In this document: piece by piece, positions 50,462 through 59,029 of the stretch
How positions within the stretch are numbered: position 1 is the stretch's first letter
Layout of the letters: the number at the start of each line of letters is the position of its first letter
Assembly (NCBI GenBank): GCA_934533075.1
Contig: CAKTBJ010000016.1
Coordinates: 1 to 59,029, forward strand
DNA: 59,029 bases
Reading direction: 5' to 3'
Source: an uncultured Paracoccus sp.
GTDB taxonomy: Bacteria > Pseudomonadota > Alphaproteobacteria > Rhodobacterales > Rhodobacteraceae
Notes under the pieces: generated by a model
Told to the model about the DNA's origin: nothing
The model's database searches: none
Seen by the model: the letters and a program-made list of their open reading frames with translations, nothing else
Made by a program: the position numbers and the translations under genes

Positions 50462-52102
50462 ATGAAATTCGGGCCAGAGATCGTCTTCTCGGCGCTGTTG
50501 TGCCTCATTACCCTTCTGGGGGCGGGGTTCGCGGTCGATGACGTATTCCAGCAACATATGTGGATCGCGTTCGTCACGACCGCCATCTTCACCATCGCCC
50601 TGCTGCGCAAGGCCAGCTTCGAGCCGCAGGCGCCGGTGGACCCCGAAGCCTATATGGACGGGCCGATCCGCTACGGCGTCCTCGCCACCGTGTTCTGGGG
50701 GGTGATCGGCTTTCTGGTCGGCGTGGTCATCGCCGCGCAATTGGCCTTCCCCGACCTGAACTTCGAGCCGTGGTTCAGCTTCGGCCGGGTGCGGCCGCTG
50801 CATACCTCGGCGGTGGTCTTCGCCTTCGGCGGCAACATCCTGATCGCGACCTCGTTCTATGTCGTGCAGCGCACCTGCCGGGCGCGGCTGTGGGGCGGCA
50901 ACCTGGCCTGGTTCGTGTTCTGGGGCTATCAGCTGTTCATCGTCATGGCCGCCACCGGCTATCTGCTGGGCGTGACGCAAAGCCGCGAATATGCCGAACC
51001 GGAATGGTATGTGGACCTGTGGCTGACCATCGTCTGGGTGGTCTATCTGCTGGTGTTCATGGGCACCGTCTTCAAACGGAAGGAACCCCATATCTACGTC
51101 GCCAACTGGTTTTACATGTCGTTCATCATCACCATCGCGATGCTGCACGTCATCAACAACCTGGCGATCCCGGTCTCCATCGTCGGCTCGAAAAGCTATT
51201 CGGCCTTCTCGGGCGTGCAGGATGCGGTGACGCAATGGTGGTATGGCCACAACGCGGTGGCCTTCTTCCTGACCATCCCCTTCCTGGCGATGATGTATTA
51301 CTTCGTGCCGAAGCAGGTGAACCGGCCGATCTACTCCTACCGGCTGTCCATCGTGCACTTCTGGTCGATCATCTTCCTGTATATCTGGGCCGGCCCGCAC
51401 CACCTGCATTATACCGCCGTGCCCGACTGGGCGCAGACGCTGGGCATGGTGTTCTCGATCATGCTGTGGATGCCGTCCTGGGGCGGCATGATCAACGGGC
51501 TGATGACGCTTTCGGGGCGCTGGGACCTGATCCGCACCGACCCGATCGTGCGCCTGATGGTCACCGCCATCGCCTTCTACGGCATGGCCACGTTCGAAGG
51601 CCCGATGCTGTCGATCAAGGCCGTGAACAGCCTGTCGCACTATACCGACTGGACCATCGCCCACGTCCATGCCGGCGCGCTGGGCTGGAACGGAATGATC
51701 TCCTTCGCGGCGGTCTATTACCTGGTGCCGCGCCTGTGGGGCCGCGAACGCATGTATTCGGTGCGCATGATCAACTGGCACTTCTGGATGGCGACGCTGG
51801 GCATCGTGCTCTACGCCTCGGCCATGTGGGTGTCGGGCATCATGCAGGGCCTGATGTGGCGCGAATATGATGAGCAGGGCTTCCTGGTCTATTCCTTCGT
51901 CGAGACCGTCGCCGCCATGTTCCCCTATTACGTGCTGCGCATGCTGGGCGGGCTGCTCTATCTGGGTGGCGGTATCGTGATGGTCTGGAACGTCTGGCAG
52001 ACCCTCAAGGGCCGGCTGCGCCACGAGGCCCCGATGGGCGGTGGCGAAATGCCCGCCCCGCCGCCGCAGCGCGCCCCCGCCGCCGCGACCGCCGCCGAGT
52101 AA
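50462..52102 (+). CDS. ccoN: cbb3-type cytochrome c oxidase subunit I
   Basis: 546 aa, twelve transmembrane helices, catalytic subunit of the high-affinity terminal oxidase. The low-spin heme ligand is in '[15 protein letters not shown]'; the CuB/heme b3 histidines are in '[10 protein letters not shown]', 'AGPHHLHY' and '[12 protein letters not shown]'. The cbb3 catalytic tyrosine sits late in the protein, in the '[12 protein letters not shown]' region. The C-terminal tail is Pro/Ala-rich. Start ATG 50462 has GGGGGAAG eight bases upstream. It heads ccoNOQP in a tight operon and is the first gene after a 703-base gap. Confidence 0.97.
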   Translation: MKFGPEIVFSALLCLITLLGAGFAVDDVFQQHMWIAFVTTAIFTIALLRKASFEPQAPVDPEAYMDGPIRYGVLATVFWGVIGFLVGVVIAAQLAFPDLNFEPWFSFGRVRPLHTSAVVFAFGGNILIATSFYVVQRTCRARLWGGNLAWFVFWGYQLFIVMAATGYLLGVTQSREYAEPEWYVDLWLTIVWVVYLLVFMGTVFKRKEPHIYVANWFYMSFIITIAMLHVINNLAIPVSIVGSKSYSAFSGVQDAVTQWWYGHNAVAFFLTIPFLAMMYYFVPKQVNRPIYSYRLSIVHFWSIIFLYIWAGPHHLHYTAVPDWAQTLGMVFSIMLWMPSWGGMINGLMTLSGRWDLIRTDPIVRLMVTAIAFYGMATFEGPMLSIKAVNSLSHYTDWTIAHVHAGALGWNGMISFAAVYYLVPRLWGRERMYSVRMINWHFWMATLGIVLYASAMWVSGIMQGLMWREYDEQGFLVYSFVETVAAMFPYYVLRMLGGLLYLGGGIVMVWNVWQTLKGRLRHEAPMGGGEMPAPPPQRAPAAATAAE

Positions 52103-52114
52103 GGAGCCTTATCC

Positions 52115-52846
52115 ATGTCTATCCTGAACAAGCACTCCAAGCTCGAACGCCATGCGACCCTGCTGCTGGTGGCCTCGCTGGGGGTCGTGACCATCGGCGG
52201 CATCGTCGAGATCGCGCCGCTGTTCTACCTCCAGAACACCATCGAGGAGGTGGACGGCATGCGCCCCTACACGCCGCTGGAGCTGGCGGGGCGCGATGTC
52301 TACATCCGCGAGGGCTGCTATACCTGCCACAGCCAGATGATCCGCCCCTTCCGCGACGAGGTGGAGCGTTACGGCCATTACAGCCTGGCGGCGGAATCGA
52401 TGTATGACCACTCGTTCCAGTGGGGGTCCAAGCGCACCGGGCCGGACCTGGCGCGCGTGGGGCAACGCTATTCCAACGAATGGCATGTCGAGCACCTGAT
52501 CGAGCCGCGCGCGGTGGTGCCGGAATCTGTGATGCCCAGCTATGCCTTCCTGATGGACCGGCCGCTGGACACCCGCAACATCGCCGGGCACCTGCGGGCC
52601 AACCGCCGCGTGGGCGTGCCCTACAGCGACGAGATGATCGCCAATGCGGTGGCCGACCTGCGCGCGCAGGCAACGCCCTTCGCCGATACCAGCGGGCTGG
52701 AGGAACGCTATCCCAAGGTCCATTACGGCGATTTCGACGGCCAGCCGAGCCGCCTGACCGAGATGGACGCCCTGGTGGCCTATCTCCAGATGCTGGGCAC
52801 GCTGGTCGATTTCTCGACCTATGACGAAGCCGCCGGCTATCGCTGA
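52115..52846 (+). CDS. ccoO: cbb3-type cytochrome c oxidase subunit II (mono-heme c)
   Basis: 243 aa. A single N-terminal membrane anchor (about 15-38) and one heme c site C68-x-x-C71-H72 in '[12 protein letters not shown]', with the axial methionine in 'ESVMPSYAF'. It hands electrons from CcoP to CcoN on the periplasmic side. The start ATG 52115 has AAGGAG eight bases upstream, 12 bases after ccoN. Length and layout are normal. Confidence 0.97.
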   Translation: MSILNKHSKLERHATLLLVASLGVVTIGGIVEIAPLFYLQNTIEEVDGMRPYTPLELAGRDVYIREGCYTCHSQMIRPFRDEVERYGHYSLAAESMYDHSFQWGSKRTGPDLARVGQRYSNEWHVEHLIEPRAVVPESVMPSYAFLMDRPLDTRNIAGHLRANRRVGVPYSDEMIANAVADLRAQATPFADTSGLEERYPKVHYGDFDGQPSRLTEMDALVAYLQMLGTLVDFSTYDEAAGYR

Positions 52847-52861
52847 GGGGAGGAGGGACCG

Positions 52862-53017
52862 ATGGAAACCTATACCGCAATGCGGCATTTCGCGGACATC
52901 TGGGGCCTGGTGGGCATGACGCTGTTCTTCGTCGGCGCCATCGCCTACGCCTTCCGCCCCGGCAGCCGCAAGCTGTCCGAAGACGCCTCCCGCATTCCGT
53001 TCAAGGACGAGGACTGA
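52862..53017 (+). CDS. ccoQ: cbb3-type oxidase small subunit CcoQ
   Basis: 51 aa. A single transmembrane helix (about 13-32, 'WGLVGMTLFFVGAIAYAFRP') and a charged cytoplasmic tail ending 'PFKDED', as in CcoQ/FixQ. It sits in the standard place between ccoO and ccoP with GGGAGG upstream, and its stop is one base before ccoP. CcoQ stabilises the complex and in Rhodobacter carries oxygen signal information to the CbbBS/PrrBA system. Confidence 0.94.
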   Translation: METYTAMRHFADIWGLVGMTLFFVGAIAYAFRPGSRKLSEDASRIPFKDED

Positions 53018-53018
53018 C

Positions 53019-53885
53019 ATGGCCGAGAAGCAGATCGACGATGTGACCGGCGTCTCCACGACCGGGCACGAATGGGACGGCATCAAGGAGCTGGACAACC
53101 CGATGCCGCGCTGGTGGCTGTGGGGTTACTGGGCCACGGTGGTCTGGTCGCTGGGCTATGTGATCGCCTATCCGGCCTGGCCGCTGATCCAGGGCGCCAC
53201 CGGCGGGGTGCTGGGCTGGACCAGCCGGGGCGAGCTGCGCGCGCAGCTTGACGCGGCCGAGGCCGGCAAGGCCGATTACCTCGCCGCCGTCGCCGCCAGC
53301 AGCCTCGACGAGATCATGGCCGACGACGCGCTGCGCAACTTCGCCACGGCGGCGGGCGCGGCGGCGTTCCGGGTCAATTGCGTGCAGTGCCACGGCAGCG
53401 GCGCGCAGGGCAGCGCCGGCTATCCCAACCTGAACGACGACGACTGGCTCTGGGGCGGCTCGGCCGAGGAGATCCGCCTGACCATCGCCCACGGCGTCCG
53501 CTACGAGCAGGACGACGACACCCGCTTCGGCGAGATGCCGGCCTTCGGCGACATCCTCGACAACAGCGAGATCAACCAGGTTGCCGGCTTTGTGGCCTCG
53601 CTGTCGCAGCCGGTCGGCGCCAGCGAAGCCGACCTCGCGGCGGGGGCGGAGGTCTATTTCGACAATTGCGCATCCTGCCACGGCGACGAGGGCGAGGGCA
53701 TCCGCGACTTCGGCGCCCCGAACCTGACGGATGCCATCTGGCTGTATGGTTCCTCGGTGGCCGAGATCGCCCAGCAGGTGCGCGCGCCCCGGCATGGCGT
53801 GATGCCGGCCTGGGAAGGGCGCCTGGGCGATACCGTCGTCAAGGAACTGGCCGTCTATGTCCACTCGCTGGGCGGCGGCGAGTAG
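53019..53885 (+). CDS. ccoP: cbb3-type cytochrome c oxidase subunit III (di-heme c)
   Basis: 288 aa. One N-terminal transmembrane helix (about 33-55, after 'DNPMPRWWLWGYW'), then two cytochrome c domains with C121-x-x-C-H125 ('CVQCH') and C217-x-x-C-H221 ('CASCH') motifs and methionine ligands in 'GEMPAFG' and 'GVMPAWEG'. It accepts electrons from soluble cytochromes or membrane cytochrome c. It follows ccoQ by one base. A 186-base gap then separates it from ccoG. Confidence 0.97.
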   Translation: MAEKQIDDVTGVSTTGHEWDGIKELDNPMPRWWLWGYWATVVWSLGYVIAYPAWPLIQGATGGVLGWTSRGELRAQLDAAEAGKADYLAAVAASSLDEIMADDALRNFATAAGAAAFRVNCVQCHGSGAQGSAGYPNLNDDDWLWGGSAEEIRLTIAHGVRYEQDDDTRFGEMPAFGDILDNSEINQVAGFVASLSQPVGASEADLAAGAEVYFDNCASCHGDEGEGIRDFGAPNLTDAIWLYGSSVAEIAQQVRAPRHGVMPAWEGRLGDTVVKELAVYVHSLGGGE

Positions 53886-54071
53886 CACGGCGCAGAAGAC
53901 CGGGGCCTCGCAAGGGGCGCCCGGCAGCCGACGGAAAGGGGGACGGTCACATGCGGCACCGGGCCGCAGGATGCGAGGGCGGGGGGCCTGATTGCGGTCG
54001 GGCCGCCGCCTGCGCCTTTTGAACGAGTGATTGCCGTGGCCGTTCCGCGCCCCGGCAGGAGGAAGATGAAC

Positions 54072-55634
54072 ATGTCCGAAACGTCGGAAATCGAGACGTT
54101 CGACGCAGAGGCGGTGAACTCCGCCAAGGAACGCCAGCCGCTCTACGCAGCCCGCAAGAAGATCTTCCCCAAGCGCGCGAAAGGCACGTTCCGACGCTTC
54201 AAGTGGATCGTGATGCTGATCACCCTCGGCATCTACTACGTCACGCCCTGGCTGCGCTGGGACCGGGGACCTTACGCGCCCGACCAGGCGGTGCTGGTCG
54301 ATCTGGCCAACCGGCGCTTCTATTTCTTCTTCATCGAGATCTGGCCGCAGGAATTCTATTTCGTCGCCGGGCTGCTGATCATGGCCGGCTTCGGGCTGTT
54401 CCTGCTGACCTCGACGGTCGGGCGGGCCTGGTGCGGCTATACCTGCCCGCAAACCGTCTGGGTGGACCTGTTCCTGCTGGTCGAGGGCTGGGTCGAGGGC
54501 GACCGCAACGCCCGCATCAAGCTGGACAAGGCGCCGTGGACCCCGGCCAAGCTGGTCAAGCGGGTGGCCAAGCATGCGATCTGGCTGGTGATCGCGGTGG
54601 CGACAGGCGGGGCGTGGATCTTCTATTTCGCGGATGCGCCGACGCTGCTGGTGGATTTCTTCACCGGCTACGCCTCGCCGGTGGCCTATATGACCGTGGC
54701 CATCCTGACCGCCACGACCTACATCTTCGGCGGGCTGATGCGCGAGCAGGTCTGCACCTACATGTGCCCCTGGCCCCGCATCCAGGCCGCCATGCTGGAC
54801 GAGAATTCGCTGACCGTCACCTATAACGACTGGCGGGGCGAGCCGCGCTCGCGCCATGCCAAGAAGGCGGCCGCGCAGGGGCAGGTGGTCGGCGATTGCG
54901 TCGATTGCAACGCCTGCGTGGCGGTCTGCCCGATGGGCATCGACATCCGCGACGGCCAGCAGCTGGAATGCATCACCTGCGCGCTGTGCATCGACGCCTG
55001 CGACAGCGTGATGGACAAGGTGGGCAAGGAGCGCGGGCTGATCGCCTATGCAACGCTGGCCGAGTATCAGGCCAACATGGCGCTGGCCACCAATGGCGGC
55101 ACCGAGCCGATCGACCCGCGCCGCGTCTACGAGGGCGGCAAGGTCTCGGGCAAGGTGCAGAAGTTCCACCTGCGCAACCTGCTGCGCCTGCGCACCGGGG
55201 TCTATCTGGCGGCCTGGGCGCTGGTCGGCCTCGGGCTGGTCTTTGCGCTGATGACCCGCGACCGGCTTCAGGTGAACGTGCTGGCCGACCGCAACCCGCA
55301 ATATGTCGTGCTGTCGGACGGCTCGATCCGCAACGGCTATACCGTCAAGCTGCTGAACATGATCCCCGAGCCGCGCACCATCCTGGTGACGCTGGACGGG
55401 CTGCCGGACGGCGAGATGAGCATCGTCGGCTTCGACCAGCCCCCCGGCACCGCCTTCGCCGTCGAGGTCGAGCCGGACCGCCTGCGCACGCTGAAGGTCT
55501 TTGTCCGCCAGCCGCCGGACAGCATCGCCGGTTCCAGCCAGTCCTTCACCTTCCGGGTCGAGGACCAGGGCGGCGGCGGCGAGACCGCAACCTACAAAGC
55601 CACGTTCGACGCGCCGGAAGGAGTTGGAAGATGA
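54072..55634 (+). CDS. ccoG: cbb3 oxidase assembly protein CcoG (FixG)
   Basis: 520 aa. CcoG is a membrane iron-sulfur protein that reduces copper(II) during oxidase assembly. The N-terminal half has several transmembrane helices with 'GRAWCGYTCPQTVWVDLF' and 'EQVCTYMCPWPRIQ'. Two ferredoxin motifs follow near residues 275-305 ('CVDCNACVAVCP' and 'CITCALCIDACD'). A further helix and a periplasmic Ig-like C-domain complete it. ATG 54072 is preferred because GGAGG is nine bases before it; ATG 54066 is too close. It overlaps ccoH by four bases. Confidence 0.95.
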   Translation: MSETSEIETFDAEAVNSAKERQPLYAARKKIFPKRAKGTFRRFKWIVMLITLGIYYVTPWLRWDRGPYAPDQAVLVDLANRRFYFFFIEIWPQEFYFVAGLLIMAGFGLFLLTSTVGRAWCGYTCPQTVWVDLFLLVEGWVEGDRNARIKLDKAPWTPAKLVKRVAKHAIWLVIAVATGGAWIFYFADAPTLLVDFFTGYASPVAYMTVAILTATTYIFGGLMREQVCTYMCPWPRIQAAMLDENSLTVTYNDWRGEPRSRHAKKAAAQGQVVGDCVDCNACVAVCPMGIDIRDGQQLECITCALCIDACDSVMDKVGKERGLIAYATLAEYQANMALATNGGTEPIDPRRVYEGGKVSGKVQKFHLRNLLRLRTGVYLAAWALVGLGLVFALMTRDRLQVNVLADRNPQYVVLSDGSIRNGYTVKLLNMIPEPRTILVTLDGLPDGEMSIVGFDQPPGTAFAVEVEPDRLRTLKVFVRQPPDSIAGSSQSFTFRVEDQGGGGETATYKATFDAPEGVGR

Positions 55635-56128
55635 GGACCGCAGGCCGCAAGGGCGAATTCACCGGCCGGCACATGCTGGCGATCATGGTGTGCTTCTTCG
55701 GGGTGATCATCAGCGTGAACCTGACGATGGCCTATATGGCGCGCAAGAGCTGGACCGGCTTCGTCGCCCAGAACACCTATGTCGCCAGCATCGACTTCAA
55801 CGCCCAGGCCGCCGCCGCGCGGGCGCAGGAGGCGCTGGGCTGGTCGTCCGAGCTGGGCATGGAGGGCGGCATCCTGACCTATCGCCTCGCGGATGCCGAG
55901 GGCCGGCCGGTGGCGGCCGACCTGGCGCAGGCCTATTTCCGCCATCCCGCCTATGATGCCGACGACCGGCAGGCCGTGCTGGCCCGCCAGCCCGATGGCT
56001 CGTTCGTGACGGATATGGCGCTGCCGGACGGGCAATGGATCATCGAGATCGACACCCCCGCCGCCGGTCTGGAACGGCCCTATCGCGACGTGACGCGGGT
56101 GGTGGTGCGCGAGGGGACGATCCGATGA
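55631..56128 (+). CDS. ccoH: cbb3 oxidase assembly protein CcoH (FixH)
   Basis: 165 aa. One N-terminal transmembrane helix (about 12-34, 'MLAIMVCFFGVIISVNLTMAY') and a periplasmic beta-rich domain with 'TYVASIDFNAQAAAARAQEALGW', 'LTYRLADAEGRPV' and 'FVTDMALPDGQWII', the FixH pattern. It helps stable assembly of CcoN-CcoO-CcoP. The start ATG overlaps the ccoG stop and the stop overlaps the ccoI start (ATGA), with GGAAG as ribosome site. Confidence 0.94.
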   Translation: MRTAGRKGEFTGRHMLAIMVCFFGVIISVNLTMAYMARKSWTGFVAQNTYVASIDFNAQAAAARAQEALGWSSELGMEGGILTYRLADAEGRPVAADLAQAYFRHPAYDADDRQAVLARQPDGSFVTDMALPDGQWIIEIDTPAAGLERPYRDVTRVVVREGTIR

Positions 56129-58371
56129 ACTGCTGTGCGCCCGGCGTCGAATACGTGGCCGAGGCCGGTACGCTCTCGGCCGAGGAACTGCACCACGCCG
56201 CCCGCAGCCTGGGCGACGGCACCGCGCAGGTGACGCTTTCGGTGCCGGCCGTGCATTGCGGCGCCTGCATCCACAGCATCGAATCCGCGCTGTCGCGGTT
56301 GGACGATGTGACGGCCGCGCGGGTGAACCTGTCCACGAAACGGGTGACGATCCGCTTTGCCGAAGGCAGCCGCCCGCCGCTGATCCAGACCCTCGCCGGC
56401 CTGGGCTATCCGCCCCACCTGTTCGACGACACGGCGGCGGGCAAGGACCGCACCCTGCGCGAATTGCTGGTCGGCGTGGCGGTGTCGGGCTTCGCGACGG
56501 CCAATATCATGCTGCTGTCGGTCTCGGTCTGGTCGGGCGCCGATGGCGCCACGCGCGACCTGTTCCACTGGGTTTCGGCGCTGATCGCGCTGCCGGCGCT
56601 GCTGTTCGCGGGCGGCATCTTCTACCGCTCGGCCTGGGGCGCGCTGCGGCATGGGCGGATGAACATGGACGTGCCCATCGCCATCGGCGTGACGATGGCC
56701 TATGCGATGAGCCTTTACGAGACCGTCAACCACGGCAAGCATGCCTATTTCGACGCCTCGGTGATGCTGCTGTTCTTCCTGCTGATCGGGCGGGTGCTGG
56801 ACCACATGATGCGCGACCGGGCACGCTCGGCGGTGCTGGGGCTGGCCCGGCTGGCGCCGCGCGGGGCGGTGGTGCTGGGCGCCGACGGCAGCCGCGACTA
56901 TCGCAACGTGGCCGAGATCGCCCCCGGCGACCGGCTGCTGGTCGCCGCGGGCGAGCGGATCCCGGTCGATGCGCTGGTCTCCGAAGGGGCGTCCGACCTG
57001 GATTGCTCGCTGGTCAATGGCGAAAGCCGCCCGCTGCCGGTCGAGGCCGGCTCGGACGTGCGGGCCGGCACGCTGAACCTGACCGGCCCGCTGGTGCTGG
57101 AGGCCACCGCCCGCGCCGAGGATTCCTTCCTGGCCGAGATGATGCGGATGATGGAGGCCGCCGAGGGCGGGCGCACCCGCTATCGCCGCCTCGCGGACCG
57201 GGTGTCCTCCCTCTATTCGCCGGTGGTGCATCTGGCGGCGCTGCTGACCTTCATCGGCTGGGTGATGGTGGCGGGCGACTGGCGGCAGGCGATGACCATC
57301 GGCATCGCGGTGCTGATCATCACTTGCCCCTGCGCGCTGGGGCTGGCGGTGCCCATCGTGCAGGTCGTCGCCGCCCGCCGGCTGTTCGAGCGCGGGGTGA
57401 TGGTGCGCGAAGGCTCGGCGATGGAGCGGCTGACCGGGATCGACACCGTGGTCTTCGACAAGACCGGCACGCTGACGCTGGGCCGGCCCCGGCTGGTCGA
57501 TGCCGCCGCCATTCCGCCCGAGGCGCTGGCGATGGCCGCCGCATTGGGCGCGCGGTCGCGCCATCCGTTTTCGCAGGCCGTCGCCCGGCTGGGTTCGTCG
57601 CCGGTGGCCTTCGATGCGGTGACGGAGACCCCCGGCGCCGGGGTCGAGGGGCGCATCGGCGCCACCGTCTGGCGGCTGGGCCGCGCCGGCTGGGCGCGAG
57701 GGGAAGGTGCCGGGCAGGGGAGCGAGACCGGCACCATCCTGACCTGCGACGGGCGCGAGGTGGCGCGCTTCGCCTTCGAGGACGCGCTTCGCCCCGGTGC
57801 CGCGCAGGCGGTGCAGGCCCTGCGCCGCGCCGGGCTGCGGGTGGTGATGCTGTCGGGCGACACGGAGGCCGCCTGCCGCTCGGTGGCCGACAGCCTCGGC
57901 ATCGAGGATTACGCCGCCGGCCTGCTGCCGGCCGAGAAGGTGGCGCGCATCGCCGCGCTGGCGGATGCCGGGCACAAGGCGCTGATGGTGGGCGACGGGC
58001 TGAACGACGCGCCCGCCCTGTCGGCGGCGCATGCCTCGATGGCGCCGGCGACGGCTGCCGATATCGGCCGCAACATCGCGGACCTTGTGTTCCTGCGCGA
58101 CGGGCTGGATGCGGTGCCGCTGGCCATCGACACCTCGCACCGGGCGGGGCGGCTGATCCGGCAGAATATCGGGCTGGCGCTGGCCTACAACCTGGTCGCG
58201 GTGCCGATCGCCGTGCTGGGCCATGTCACGCCGCTGATCGCGGCGGTGGCGATGTCGGGGTCCTCGATCATCGTGATCTCGAACGCGCTGCGGCTGGGCT
58301 GGGGACTTGCCCCGATGCCTGCGCCCGGCGGGGCGCTGCGGCGCCTGCAATCGACGGAGGGGACGGCATGA
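56125..58371 (+). CDS. ccoI: Copper-transporting P1B-type ATPase CcoI (FixI)
   Basis: 748 aa. Exports copper to the periplasm for the CuB site of CcoN. A CC pair at residues 3-4 and a heavy-metal-associated domain with CxxC (45-48, 'HCGACIHS') lie at the N-terminus. The membrane ion site is 'TCPCALG' (near 400), the phosphorylation loop 'DKTGTLT' (near 444) and the hinge 'GDGLNDAPAL' (near 622). Typical length for CcoI. Start 56125 overlaps the ccoH stop and the stop overlaps ccoS (ATGA). Confidence 0.96.
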   Translation: MNCCAPGVEYVAEAGTLSAEELHHAARSLGDGTAQVTLSVPAVHCGACIHSIESALSRLDDVTAARVNLSTKRVTIRFAEGSRPPLIQTLAGLGYPPHLFDDTAAGKDRTLRELLVGVAVSGFATANIMLLSVSVWSGADGATRDLFHWVSALIALPALLFAGGIFYRSAWGALRHGRMNMDVPIAIGVTMAYAMSLYETVNHGKHAYFDASVMLLFFLLIGRVLDHMMRDRARSAVLGLARLAPRGAVVLGADGSRDYRNVAEIAPGDRLLVAAGERIPVDALVSEGASDLDCSLVNGESRPLPVEAGSDVRAGTLNLTGPLVLEATARAEDSFLAEMMRMMEAAEGGRTRYRRLADRVSSLYSPVVHLAALLTFIGWVMVAGDWRQAMTIGIAVLIITCPCALGLAVPIVQVVAARRLFERGVMVREGSAMERLTGIDTVVFDKTGTLTLGRPRLVDAAAIPPEALAMAAALGARSRHPFSQAVARLGSSPVAFDAVTETPGAGVEGRIGATVWRLGRAGWARGEGAGQGSETGTILTCDGREVARFAFEDALRPGAAQAVQALRRAGLRVVMLSGDTEAACRSVADSLGIEDYAAGLLPAEKVARIAALADAGHKALMVGDGLNDAPALSAAHASMAPATAADIGRNIADLVFLRDGLDAVPLAIDTSHRAGRLIRQNIGLALAYNLVAVPIAVLGHVTPLIAAVAMSGSSIIVISNALRLGWGLAPMPAPGGALRRLQSTEGTA

Positions 58372-58535
58372 ACGTCCTCGCCTACCTGATCCCGGTGGCG
58401 CTGCTGTTCGGGCTGGCGAGCCTGATCGCCTTTCTCTGGGCGCTGGGCAGCGGCCAATACGAGGATATGGACGGCGCCGGCGAACGCATCCTGTTCGAGG
58501 GCGACGACGCGCCGGAAGGGAAGGATCAACCGTAA
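58368..58535 (+). CDS. ccoS: cbb3 oxidase assembly protein CcoS (FixS)
   Basis: 55 aa. A single transmembrane helix (about 4-26, 'LAYLIPVALLFGLASLIAFLW') followed by a polar tail with 'GSGQYEDMDGAGERILFEGD', the CcoS signature. It is needed for heme and copper insertion into CcoN. It overlaps ccoI by four bases and ends the ccoGHIS unit. Confidence 0.94.
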   Translation: MNVLAYLIPVALLFGLASLIAFLWALGSGQYEDMDGAGERILFEGDDAPEGKDQP

Positions 58536-59029
58536 AGCCGGGGCACTTCCCGGGCGCAGGAGCGTCCCCCCTGCGCCCTTGCGGGGCTTGGGTGCCCGGC
58601 GCTGCCGCCCGGCCTTGCGCGGGGTGCCGCCTTCGACCGAAGGGCTGCAATCGGCCTCGCCGCATCTCGGGGTTGGGGTGCGGCGCGCCGGTCAGGGGCG
58701 CGTGGCCCGACTTACCCACCCCCTCCGACTCCTTTGGGGGTCTCCGGGCGTGGATAAGTCTGCGTGGGCTGGCCGGTCTTGCTTGCTGCACGGGTGGCGA
58801 AAGGGGGAAGGTTTGCCCCGAAGGGCAAACCTGCGCTGCCGCCCGGCCCGTGCTGGGGGCGTTGCTTCGCTCTTGGCTGAGAGCCTGCGATTGTCCCGGC
58901 TGCCCCCTGCATGGTCTGCATGGGCACTGCTGTCGCTTGGCCCTGCAACGCCTTGCGAAACGGCCACCTTGCCATGCGACACCACCGCTTTGCCTTGCGA
59001 GGCAGCCCCGGCTCTACGCCGTCCCCCTT
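58536..59029. other. Right-end gap with a hairpin, no gene seen
   Basis: No plus-strand gene after ccoS. A perfect 10-bp hairpin AGGTTTGCCC-CGAA-GGGCAAACCT lies at 58809-58832 without a T-run, so it is a stem of unknown role and not a clear terminator. Two overlapping minus-strand frames at 58692-58985 have low-complexity products and no ribosome site, and I do not call them genes. Confidence 0.55.

Noticed and set aside
58692..58985. Minus-strand gene at the right end
   Set aside because: Two overlapping frames in low-complexity sequence, no ribosome site, no motif.

Overview
The window is a 59 kb piece of a GC-rich alphaproteobacterial chromosome, most likely from the Rhodobacterales (Paracoccus-like). 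The clues are a complete ccoNOQP-ccoGHIS cluster, the DUF6477/DUF6456 pair typical of that order, an IalB-family protein, TRAP and TTT transporters, and very high GC throughout except for the first 1.4 kb. No insertion sequence, integrase, CRISPR array or rRNA was seen. One tRNA gene is present (tRNA-Leu, anticodon CAA).

Layout. (1) 1-1.4 kb: a low-GC two-gene module (DUF4747-like protein plus a multi-span membrane protein) cut from its left context by the window edge. (2) 1.5-8.2 kb: an entericidin-type lipoprotein, then a type VI secretion cargo island: VgrG, toxin/immunity candidate pair 1, DUF4123 adaptor, toxin/immunity candidate pair 2, a small unknown gene, and PAAR. The two toxin candidates share an N-terminal module. 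The adaptor and PAAR genes share a promoter element. (3) 8.4-17.5 kb: housekeeping block with tRNA-Leu, lipA, a peroxiredoxin, four REP-like palindromes, DUF6456/DUF6477, a HerA-like ATPase, a candidate small RNA, an IalB-family protein and cobU-cobT-cobS. (4) 17.6-27.4 kb: TRAP permeases without a binding protein, a FrnE-like oxidoreductase, a two-component flavin monooxygenase operon with its GntR regulator, an aminotransferase and a glycosyltransferase fusion. (5) 27.3-44.2 kb: a catabolic island with 5-oxoprolinase pxpA/pxpB/pxpC, a 2-hydroxyacid dehydrogenase, three M24-fold hydrolases that have lost the metal ligands, a DHDPS-family lyase, an amidotransferase-like protein, a peptide-type ABC transporter, a GntR regulator, an M20 amidohydrolase and an isocitrate-lyase-family enzyme. 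(6) 44.2-49.8 kb: decayed tandem copies of the lyase gene's 3' end, then MmgE/PrpD and tctABC. (7) 50.5-58.5 kb: cbb3 oxidase and its assembly genes.

How the parts work together. Region 5 reads as one regulon. The same 12-bp palindrome TTGGTATACCAA lies downstream of the pxpB promoter and inside the -35/-10 spacer of the long minus-strand operon, next to the GntR gene. The likely job is uptake and ring-opening of a cyclic amide or modified amino-acid compound, ending in 5-oxoproline or glutamate and small keto acids; the real substrate cannot be read from sequence. Region 7 supplies a high-affinity terminal oxidase for low oxygen, with copper supply (ccoI, ccoG) and assembly factors. The best candidates for undescribed biology are the low-GC two-gene module, the shared N-terminal module of the two T6SS toxin candidates, and the metal-ligand-free M24 trio under the shared operator.
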